Source: Tribonema minus
Lineage: Eukaryota; Sar; Xanthophyceae; Tribonematales; Tribonemataceae
Direction: 5' to 3'
DNA: 64,000 nucleotides
NCBI GenBank assembly: GCA_017506865.1
Contig: JAFCMP010000547.1
Span: 248,001-312,000, forward strand
The translations under genes were made by a program, and so were the position numbers. Shown one piece after another: positions 46,109 to 56,900 of the stretch; the first letter of the stretch is position 1; the number at the start of each line of letters is the position of its first letter. The notes under the pieces are model-generated. The model searched no databases and had not been told where the DNA came from. It was given only the letters and a program-made list of their open reading frames with translations.

Positions 46109-48651
46109 GGCATTGTGAGCTCCGGCCAGGATAGCAAGCTCGGGCTCTGGTGAGTAGCAGATGCATAGGTCTGGGTCACGGTGCTGCCGTATGTGTGGCA
46201 TGGTAGGTCAGCGCGTGCGTCTTTGAGTTGGCTCGCCTGCTTCATTTATGATGCAGGGCTTGCGTATCTCTTTGCAATCAATGAACGTGACGCATAGGTG
46301 CTTGCAGCACTTACAGTCGAATTGTGTTGAGTTCTGCTGCTTGTGCTTCTGCTCAGCTGTTGCCGCTTCTGCTTCTGGTGGTGCTGCCTCTGATGCCGCT
46401 GTCACGGGTACTGGGGTGGCGCATATGCCATTGGTAACAGCCTTTATTGCAGTGCGTCCAGACAATGGCATAGTGGGCTGCGTCAGCTGAGCGTGGTGCT
46501 GCTGCGACTTGCATCCCGATGTAGGTACAGTACAACATGCATCCGCCACGCGCACCGGTGCATGTCTTGACCTCGCTGCCAGTGCTATTGACCCAAGGGG
46601 GATCGGGCATGAAAGTTTCGCGCACAAAACCACAATGATGATGAGCATCGCTGGACGTGCGAGAAGAAGGTGCAAGTTCGCTTTGCGCGCAAACTACTGC
46701 CTTCAACTACTTGCAAAACTGCCATTGATTGATTGCAATCGCTGATAGTCTAGGTAGCACGAAGTCGCCACCAATTTATTGGCCACTTGCTCCATCAGCG
46801 ACACGGTGTCACTGTCACAGTCTCTATGGTGCATGTGGCAACGGCAGAAGCGTGGGCACATGCAAGCAATCGATCAGGTGGTTGGCTCCAAGATGTTTCT
46901 TCAACACGCAAGCAGGAGACGCCAGGCTGAGCATACAATTAATGTGTCTGCTTTCAATTGCTATGTGTATTCGGTATGCAGCAAGACCAGTACAGTCTAG
47001 ACCGCAACAAGCTGTAGCGCGCTCAAACAGTCGCTGGTGCGGCGCCCAGTGAGGCATATACAGAACTTACAAAAAACTAAGAACAAAGTGTGTGAGAAGG
47101 GCGCTAATAAGGTGCTGCGCTGCAGCAGGTTGCCATTTTTCATGAATTCACTGTTGGTGTTTGCACCCGAGTTGCGATTGTCTGGACTAATGTCTGAGCC
47201 ATTGCCTGATTTATAGGGGGATGGCAGTGCAGACATACCAACGAGTTGACCTGGTTGTAGTGTGCTGGTTACACACTGCTGCGAATGTCAACTGCAGACA
47301 AAGTTGCTACCAAAGTCTATACTTTGTCACAAGGTGCATCTATGCTGATTGACGACCATACTTTACACATCATGTGGAATTGCGACATGACAACTAACGC
47401 TCTTGCCTTCCCTTTCTGGTACGCAACTTCAGACAAAAGCTTTGCAGTATGCATAAAATGCGCCAACGGCTCGGCAAAGCAGGGCGCAGTGGCAAGCAAA
47501 CAGAAAAGCACCAGGCACCACTGATACAGGCAGATGATGAGTTTCTATGTACATATGACTTAAACCTGCTGATAGAAAGAACCTGCCCTGCGAGCAAAAG
47601 CCTGCAAGCTCATGGTGTCAAAATATATATGGCTTGTCGATTATACGGTCATGCCAGGGGGTGCGTGATGCTGTGATGGCCAGGCTAACCTCTACCTTAA
47701 GTAACGTGTGACCCTGCGTACATGGGATGTACAGTGTGCACTGCCGCTGGCAACTAAACCACTAGATCATCATCGGGGTACACTTGGTTGGACGGGTGGG
47801 GTACCGCTGGCGGCACGCCGTTCCTGCAGTCGGCAGCAGCAGCGGCAGCAGTAGCAGCGTACAAGCATCAACGAGGGCACGTCAGTGGCTGCTGATCGTT
47901 ATGTCAGCGCAGTCCATGCATGTACATGAGGCCTGTGAGTACAAGACGACACCTGCCAGTACCCTGACATTGCAAGCATATGGCCATGTGTCAGCGCAAG
48001 CTCGTTGTATCCCTTGCGGAAGTTTGGCAGGACCATGAAGGTGGGCAACAGGTATTGGCCAGCATGCCCATGCTATGCCCGTTACATGCTGCAGACACAA
48101 TGACAGCCCCGTTGTGAGTACACTTTGCGCGCGCACAGGCATGGCATATCATGTATGTGATGCATTCGGGTCAATCAGCCAGCCACACAGTGGCACGGGA
48201 AACAGAAGAAGGTGCCTGCGCGCAGCGCAGTGTACATCACCTGACGACGCCCGACATGCCTTGAAGTGCAATTTGCACGAACACAAACCTTGAGGTGTGT
48301 GTGACCCTTGACCGTGTTTCTGCGTGATGCTGTTGACATGCTGACAATGAGCTGATGCAACGGAAATTGCTTAGCCGTCAACAACATGCAGCACTACTCA
48401 TCCTAGCAAAAGCACGCCCATACACATACTCTGTTGTAAATTCAAAGGAGAGGACGCCTCGTGCTGCAAGAACAGGAAATGACATGGCAGTAGCAGTGCA
48501 CTGTCACTGCCATCCATATGTGGATCGAACTTGAGTCGGCCCCGAGTTACAACTTCAACATGTCAAGCATGCCTATTCTTGAAGTAGCATCTTGAGAAGG
48601 CTGGGGTCAAGATGTCATAATTACAGTTTGGCACTTTGGGTACCATTCCAC
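46109..48651. other. Gene-poor spacer between the ankyrin and plastid membrane protein genes
   Basis: No exon with family motifs was found on either strand. Several frames of 60-150 codons are open, none convincing. The 3' UTR of the plastid membrane protein gene would lie at the right end, reading leftwards. Confidence 0.4.
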
Positions 48652-50813
48652 TTACATAGTCCTGTAACAAAAACAAAGTGCTAGCAGTATTGTAACATGT
48701 TGCGCCACTCACACAGGGAGCTCCACGTCCCTGAAGCGTGACGCGCCATCGCTGATGCCCCCCGTCATCCCCACGTTGATCATGAACGCCAGCAGCACTG
48801 CTATCAGCGCCCCGCCCACCACAAACACCTGCGCACGCGCATCACAGCGAGGGAAGGTGAAGCTGCCAGTCAGATCCACGTACACTGCTACCAGTCAGTG
48901 CCCTGGGTCTGAATTCGGCGCCTGCAGGCCACCCGCATTGCGCCAAGACGTGTGCATGGTCAAGGTCGCTTGGGCGCAAGCAGCATGCTCCTTGAGCAGG
49001 TGTACGTGATGAATAGAGGGTGAAGCTGGCGTGCCTGTTGCAATGTGCACGTACAAATCTAACACGTCGAGACCAGGCTGAGTTCTACATAGTTTTAGCT
49101 CACGTAAGGCATGTAGTCATAGGATCATAAGGCACCAATGGGGAACTTGATGACGGAGCCCGCAAGCACCCAGATGGCCCAGCGCCACAGACTGTAGAGG
49201 CTGCGTAGATTGCATGACATGTATTGTACAAAAATCTGCCCCCTACAAAGCAAGCTGCCGCAAGCAGGGTTGACAAATACGGTCGATTCTCTGTCATACA
49301 TACGGTATATACGTATACCGCCCGCGAAGCCATACGCAACACGGTTGCTGCAAACTTCAACTTGAAGTTCACATTCATGTTGAACTTCCTCTTTATTTTT
49401 GCCGTGGTGCGTGAGGGCTGTGTGCGGTTGCCGAGCATGGTTTTGCTTGTCGAGCACGAGCTGCGCGCTTCATGTTGTATATGATTCCTCAATGCAGGCA
49501 TTGTACCACCATCTGTGCTCTGTATCCCAGCTGCGCTGCCTTGCGGGGTACTGCTTGCCGGCACCGGTCCGTATATTCGTCCTGGCGGGATTCATAAGTA
49601 CGCTCATACAATATAAACGGCTCATACGGCGTAGGCCGTAAGTGTCAACCCTGGCCGCAAGCAGCTGGCTGATGCAATTGTCAACCACATTGGCTTGCAG
49701 GTCCAGCAGAAGCGTGGTGCTGCTGTTGGTGCAACTGCTTTCAACAAGCAGCGCATATACATATAAAGCGTCAATACTTTGCCAAATTCATACCTGTTGC
49801 ATGTGAGGACGTCCACGATCACAGCCTTGCACCACTACATGCTAGACGCACAGTGTGGTCCACACAAAACCATTGATGTGATGCTGTCACACAGAGCCTT
49901 GGGTCCACTGCAGGCTCAGTTCTGATTCAAGTGGTTCATGCAAGGCTGTGAATGCTGACAAATCTACCGTGCGTATCCTGTCATTTTGCATTCAGCACCT
50001 GTAAATCATGTACCAGCACTACAACAGCACCGCGTGGATGGTTGACACCATGAGCTGCTACTGCTGCCTTTCAATCGGGCCTTTCTCTTCACAGTCGAAG
50101 TACGATAATAGTGCCACATGAAAATGTACGCGCGTGCCGCTTGCCTGATCAAAAGCGACAGCCTCCACCAGCTGCTCCTCCTTCTCGATGATCCTCCGCC
50201 TCGCATCCTTCAGTTGTGGGGAGTCCTCGTCCAGTCTGAAACCGCCATCTGCCTCCCCGGCTCGCGAGACCCGCCCGCTGGCATCAATCTCCGTGTATGT
50301 GTAGCCCTCCTCTTTGTTACCAGTCACGATGATCTCCTTGCGCCCAGCAAAGGCTGGCCTGGAAACTGGCGGAGGTGGTGGCGGTTCTACTGCTCGGGCG
50401 CTGTCGTCGCTGCCGCTGTCGCCGTTGCCCATCTCTTTTTGCTTGGCAGCCCACGCACCGTCCCAGTCCACCGGCGCATTACTGCCGCCGGCTGCTTCCG
50501 CTGAGGCACCTGCGTCGGCACCGCTTTCACTCGAGGGGGGAGAAGATCGCTCTGCAAGCTCATCGACATCCGCGTCTTCGTCACCACTCATTGACGCCAT
50601 TCGCAGCCGGGTCCTTGCGCGATGATGAAAGACAGCATTCCTGCTGCTACATCCGGCTTTTAGGCACTGAGGTGCTGCGTAGGTGGTAGGTGGCCTCAGT
50701 AAGAACGATGAAGATCCTGACAGGATCCTAGATTGAAAGGCATCCACAAGATACACGCAAGCCACCAGGAGCATCCCACGGACGCCCACTGGTATTCTGT
50801 GAGCATGCGTCAT
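48652..50813 (-). CDS. Putative plastid membrane protein, 5 exons, 307 codons, with one in-frame TGA
   Basis: Exons: 50813-50145, 49825-49794 (32 nt), 49200-49104, 48828-48713, 48661-48652; phases agree at every junction. The presequence (IPVGVRGMLLVACVYLVDAF) is a signal peptide ending at DAFQS, like the heterokont ASAFAP motif, followed by a basic Ser-rich stretch. A long acidic, Ser/Gly-rich and proline-rich hydrophilic region comes next, then KEIIVTGNKEEGYTYTEIDA and a helix IIEKEEQLVEAVAFDQ. Two hydrophobic helices end the protein (WRWAIWVLAGSVIKFPIGAL; VFVVGGALIAVLLAFMINVG). Intron 1 has a GC donor (CAG|GCAAGC). Codon 259 is TGA (49127-49125), between the two helices. Either it is a nonsense mutation, a recoded codon, or the junction is mis-modelled. 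Family not recognised. Confidence 0.6.
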
Positions 50814-50987
50814 GTCCTGCTGCAAGGAGCGCACTCCTTGATGCCAACGAAGCCAGTGTGGTGATTGTCGTCGTGATAGAGCCAAAACAAGTCGGTTCGG
50901 GAAGTAACACTGCTGAAACACCTCAATTAGGCTGGTGTTGTTCAGCGAGAGCTATGTAGGAACTAAGCCGACGGCGCGTGTGACTGG
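50814..50987. promoter_or_regulatory. Divergent promoter region, plastid membrane protein / DnaJ
   Basis: 174 bp between opposing start codons, nearly the same as the glutamine synthetase/methyltransferase pair. No core promoter element is clear. Confidence 0.45.
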
Positions 50988-53900
50988 ATGAAGACACATG
51001 TGAGAGCTGTCTTCTGCTCCGCTGCGCTGCTGCTGAATCGCGCCGCCCACGCCAACGCGACCGGCGGTGGCAGCAGCAGCAACTGGCTGTTCTCACTGCC
51101 TCCGAGGGACCCTGCCCTGTACGATGAGCTGGGAGTATCGCCCACTGCTAGCAAGAACGAGATCAGACGGGTGCGTGACTGGTGGCTTTATGATCTGATT
51201 GTTCGTCACCAGCGAGGTGCCTTCTGTCTTATGGCACTATGCTCGCTCGCAACTGGGTTCCTGAAAGTGCCAGTTGGGATGTCTCGCTGACACTGTGTTG
51301 GCCCTGATGCTGACTGATGTTAATTTCTGCTGCAGGCTTACTTGAAACTAGCGGTCTCATGTCATCCCGACAAGGCGGGCGCAGACGAGGTAAGCCAAAA
51401 TGAGCATTGTCGCAACACGCTCCACGTGGCCGAAATGTCGGATGAAGTGGCTTGTGGAGTATTTCCTGCAATTCTGCTTCACTGCAGATTGTACGCTTCA
51501 ATGAGATGTCTTCTGCTCACATTTTTGTTGCTGACGGTAGAGGACCATTGAAGTTTAGCTGCGTCACCGGTCGACCGCACGCTGCTCTCTTTCCCAGCTC
51601 ATTACTTACTTCATTCCATGATCTTTGCATGTATGATTTCAAAGGCGTCGGAGCAATCACGCAATGAAATTAGGCCTTTCTGACAAACCTGACACTGAGT
51701 GTGCCTTGACTGCTGAGCCATTCCAAAACTCCAATCCTGTGACTGTCGCCAAACTGAATGAGCTTTGAATGCCAAATCAGTAGTCGGCACCACACTGACC
51801 TTCACTATGTCTCCATCGCTCACGCCATTGACCTACAGGATCGGTTTAAGCGTGTGGCAGAGGCGTACCAGGTGCTGCAGGACGATGCCGCGCGGGCCGC
51901 ATATCACACATACGGGCTGGAGCAAACCAGCGATATGGATCCTCATGGTGAGACAATCCAACCATTTTCATGAAATCTTGCAGGCACAGCTGTGCCCAGA
52001 GCTAGGGACTCTAGCAGGACTAGGGAACGCCGTTTTCTTGCGGGCACGAACTCGTTCACACACGGAATCAACGCTTATGTCAGTTGTCGATTGCTGGCTG
52101 CCATCAGGCGTCGACGCAAACTTAGCATCCTTGATGAGGTGCTTGCTGTCAGTTGTCAGACGGAGGACTGTTTTGCACGTAATGTGAAGCATATGCCAAT
52201 GGAATGCCGGCGTGAGCCACTGATGCCAAGGCAGGGAGCGCGTTGTGGCAGTCATGCTGCTGCATTGGTCATGGCGATTTGCATGAATTCAGCTTCCGGT
52301 CAGGGTGCGGGTTAGAGTTGTGCAGCCACAGGGCTGCTCATGAGCAGAACTTTGTGTCCTAAGTTGCTGGGCCTTTGATAGTGGGTTCTGTAGGACGCAT
52401 CGCATTTTGCGAAGCAGTGTTGTTGTGAGTCTGCGCACATGGCTCAGCTTGCGCGCCAGTTCAAGGAGCTGGACTTGCGGCGCGTGCGCTGCATTGATAT
52501 AATGAGCATTGAATCACAGCGAACCCGTGGTTCTTCAGATAACTGTTGCCGTTCCGGGGAGGTGCTGATCTGCCACTGTTCCTATACCCTCACCCCTACC
52601 CCCCCCCCCCCCCCCCCCCCGGCAGATCACTACAGGTTTGGGCCCCTCGGGCCCGTGTTGGACCCCCACGAGGTGTTCCGACTCTACGTCGGCGGCGGAA
52701 AGTTCCAGCAAATCATCGGCGATCTGGCGCCGAAAAACGCGGACCTGCCCGCAGAGGACGGCGCGCACGGCGACTGGGACGTCTATGCCCCTTCGGCGAG
52801 CCCTTCACGCTCAAAGGGCAGTGTGGAGGCGCAGCGCGACGCGCGGGCGCGGCAGTTGGCGGAAGCGCTCCTGGCGAAGCTGGAGGTGTACGTGGGGGGG
52901 GACGTGGGGGGGTTCGAGCGCGCGGCGTGGGCGGAGGCGCTGGCGCTGCGGCCCGAGGTGCGTCATCCGTTGAAGTTGCATTTGTACTTCTACTCTCTCG
53001 CCATTTGTGCGTCATGAGCTTTGTGGACCCATGGGGCGCGAATGAGCGCGCGGTGTGGGCGGCCCGAGGTCCGTTGTCCGTTGAAGTTGCACTTGAAGTT
53101 TTACACTTTAGTCATGTTCGCGCCGTGAGGTCTGTAGGCGCACTAAGAGCACATGAGCTTGCAGCATGGGCAGAGCTGCTGGCGTTGCGGCCCAATGTGC
53201 GTTGCCGTTGAAGTTGGCCTTGAACTTGTATATTGGTCGCATCATGCGCTTTGTAGGCCTATGAGGCTCTCTTTGGAGGTAAATGTCCAACAGTACTCTC
53301 AGGCGTACTCAACTCATGAGGGAGGAAAATGTTGCACCAGGTTCTAAAAGGCAATGCAGTTGCGCAGAATAGCGCTACAGTAGGGACTCTGGCAGCAGCA
53401 CCTTTTTGGATTGTAGCAGTGGCAACAACAACAGCAGTACGACAGCAGCAGTGTGGACCAGCACTTCTTGGCAGCAGCAGCAGCAGCATCAGAGCCTGCA
53501 GCAGTGTGACCACAGTGCTCAGCCACTGGTGTGACCACAGTGCTCAGCCGCTGCCATACAGCAGCTGCCACTGCTGTGCGGCAGCTGCTGCTGCTGCTGC
53601 TGCTGCTGCTGAGGGCTGCTGGCCCTGCTGAATCAGAGAAGTGAGAAATGCGCAATGAACATCTGAAGTAGTACGCGAGGCTTGGCTTCGCATCGCTCCT
53701 AAGCAGTGTCCGGATGGCGATCTGTATGTAAGGGGATAGCGGTGTGAACTGGAATCAGGTGTCCCAAGCACAATACATTCGTATGGATGCGTGTATACTG
53801 ACGTGTCCAATGAGTTAATCCTTAATTCTTGCCGTTCCATGCGCGCGGAAATGCAAATCACACATTGGGTTTGGTCGCGACTGGCTTACACTAGTGTGAA

Positions 53901-56900
53901 CATCGTCTGGGTTGAAGTACATTCTGTTAAGGTCTTTCAAGTACGCTATGAGCTGGGTCAGAAACGAATGTGTCCTTTGCATAGTATGCACGCAAAGTTA
54001 CAAGTGCCAATGTTGCCCAATATCTTCATGCTGAGATTGGGGAAGATTTAAAAAGCAAACCTGGCGTTCAGCAAGCTGTAATGCCGCCCTTTAAAGGAGC
54101 AGCAACTGAGCTCATACATTATAAATATGAGAAACCATACAATCGAATATGATATGCTCTTTCACTTGCCTCTGTAATATGTAATAATACGTATGGCAGC
54201 ATGCCTCTCAGAATACGAACAGCACTCCGCTGCTCAGTACCCACCTACCATCCCCAGCAATTTGAATGTTTGTATGGCCTCATTGAAGTATGCAGCCTTG
54301 ACGTACAGCGCTGAGCATTGCTGGAGGTCACGCTTGAATGAAGGCCACTTATCAGCGTTACCAATGCCCGCCATTGTGGCGGATGTCATTGTTGCACAGC
54401 TTTATTCTGAGCAGTGTCGTCTGCTGCAGTGAACTCGCTGCAGGCCTTTGAGCACTGACATGCATCACTCTATCAGCAAGGTAATGCGTGCTGTGTCTGT
54501 CATCAGAAGAGGGGATTTCTGTTTTTCCTTCATGGGCTTCTGTATGTACTTCTATGCAAGAACAGCACTTCACCATCAGCACTTCATCAATACCTGCAAC
54601 CCTGAGAAATGTCTTGTCTCATGTCCATCATTCCTGTGTGTTGCCCGCTGCGGCCGCTTCTTCTCTCAACCATCTTCAACAATGGTGCAGTCACTGGGTC
54701 CCGAGATCCTGAGCTCGGTGGGCTACGTGTGAGTGATGCTACCAATACCTACCTACCGGTAGTGCTGATGCATGCACGCATTGCGCTTTGATGGCTGATA
54801 AGATAAATCAAAAGACTTGTATACAGTGGTTGCGCTAGTAGCATGGGGTTTTGTAATAGGGGTAGGGTCATAGCCTGCAGTCCGGATCTTGCGCTCTAGC
54901 AGCATGCACAGTCGTCGTTCGTTTTATGTGCCGTCAGTGCTGATGTGGTCATAGCCATATATTAAGGGTTAGGGTTAGGTTATGGCCACATATTGATCAC
55001 TGATTCATGCGTTATCATAAGCACCCATTGCTGGCGCATCATACTTTCAAGAAGCTTTTGATATAGAAGACGCCTCATTACAGACGAGCACCGGCTGCTG
55101 AGCGGTTTTGCGATGGGCTTTGCAGATTGTTGAAATATAATGCACTTAGTTGTGGCATTTACGTCATGCACTTTATCAAGTTTCCTGTACCTGCACTTTC
55201 ATTTGCTGCATGTCATGATGCTGACATTGTGACGTCTGGCTCCGTGTGCTGCGTTGCGCACTTGAAGTTGTTGCAGGCTACTGCTTGAAGTTGCAGTGTA
55301 TACTTCATCATGGATACATACACACACACTACATCATCGCCACTTGAGCAGCAGATGCGCCCGGTGCGCCCGGTGATGAAACATGAGTAGGCCGTACGTA
55401 CCTACCCTGGTAGCAACGCTCATCACTGCAGACGGCACTGTCGTTGTCGTCGACGCGCACAAGCGCACAACTCACTCGGACGCGGCAACAAACAGCCCAT
55501 GTTTCTCAGGTATACAAAAGCGCAACGCTCAGCACTGCGGACGGCGTCATTTGGCGCATGTTGTGTACAGCAACACAATGTCATGTAAATAAAACAGCTT
55601 TTATTGGGGGTGCGGCCACTGCGCAAACATCGTTTCTTTTTTTAGGTTCAATCAAACAAAAAACGGTTACTTGCTAGACAAAGATAATATTATAACAGAT
55701 GGTTATCCCGTTTTTGACACTGATGTGTAGAGTCTTTACTCACAAGTACATCTATATTAGTGTAAATAATGGGACTCACACACCGCATCATACATACCGT
55801 ATGCTGTGTTCTCCAGGTATACAAACTATGGACATAGGACGGCCGGCAAGCTGGCGGGGGGTCCTCTGCGGGCGGCGGCAATTCAGGGACAGTTGAACTT
55901 CTATGCGGAGCGAGCCAGCACGCTGCGCAATCTGGCGGCAGCAGCATCGACCAGCACCGGGCTCATGCTGAAGCTCAAAATCAGGGGCAGGTGCGCAACT
56001 TCAACTTGAGCACTAGGTGCACGTGCGCCATGTGGTAGACGCGCTGTGTGTGGCATTCACGCCGTTGTGAGAGTTTGGGTGTGAGGTCGCTGATAACCTA
56101 GGGTTAGGGTTATGGTAGTGCCCAATGTCAGGGACACGTGCACGTTCATAACACTGGTGATACTGCTGGTCGTGCGCTCTGTAGGTGGTGGCAACCTTAT
56201 GCTGTTGTTCTGTTGCTGGCCACTGACCTCATGTTGACTCGGAAAAAAGGGGGGACAGGTACGCGCCTTCAAATACCGCTACATGTACAGTTTTGTCTAA
56301 ACACAGGATGTGCTTTGCATTGCGTTCATGCGCTGTTGCATTATGACTGTCGCTGACACGACAGCCGCTTAATGGCCAGCAAGCGCTGGTGCCCATATAC
56401 CTTGAAGTAATTGCATGCATACGCATACGCACGCATGGCATTTACATGGTATGGAAACGAATCCAACGATTGTAGAGCTTCAGGCGACAAGGTGTGCTTG
56501 GCCGTCAAATTGAATGCCTTCCACTGGTAATCGTGGTCGCCGCTGCCGCGGCAATTGTATATTTTGTTATGTAGACTCATGTGGCCATGGGTTTCATCAT
56601 TGTGTCAAGGCCACCGAGGCGCAGCTGCACTGATGTTTTCCATACGACTCTCCACAGTCAGATGCGACACAAACATCTCCAGCAAGTCTCATCGAGCTCA
56701 TCATTGGAGCAAGCTGTTGTTTAGAGGTTGATTTCTGAGTCAAAATAGCATTGTCCATGAATCCACGGCCACAAGAATGCGCGCTTCATTCAGCACGTGT
56801 TTGCTGTAACTGCACATCAGGCGATCATGATTACACAACTCTATTGCCTTGTCTCAACGCGCAGCAAGAATACTGAGCGGCAAGGGCCAACGCAATGGCT

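Noticed and set aside
46208-46648. 146-codon minus ORF starting MLIIIVVLCAKLSC with a Cys-rich end
   Set aside because: No splice context, family motif or clear start support. ORFs of this size arise by chance at this base composition.
49120-49132. Splice donor at CCCATTG|GTGCC to avoid the in-frame TGA
   Set aside because: It would leave phase 1 while the next exon needs phase 0, and the donor is poor. The strong GTGAGC donor at 49103 fits phase 0.
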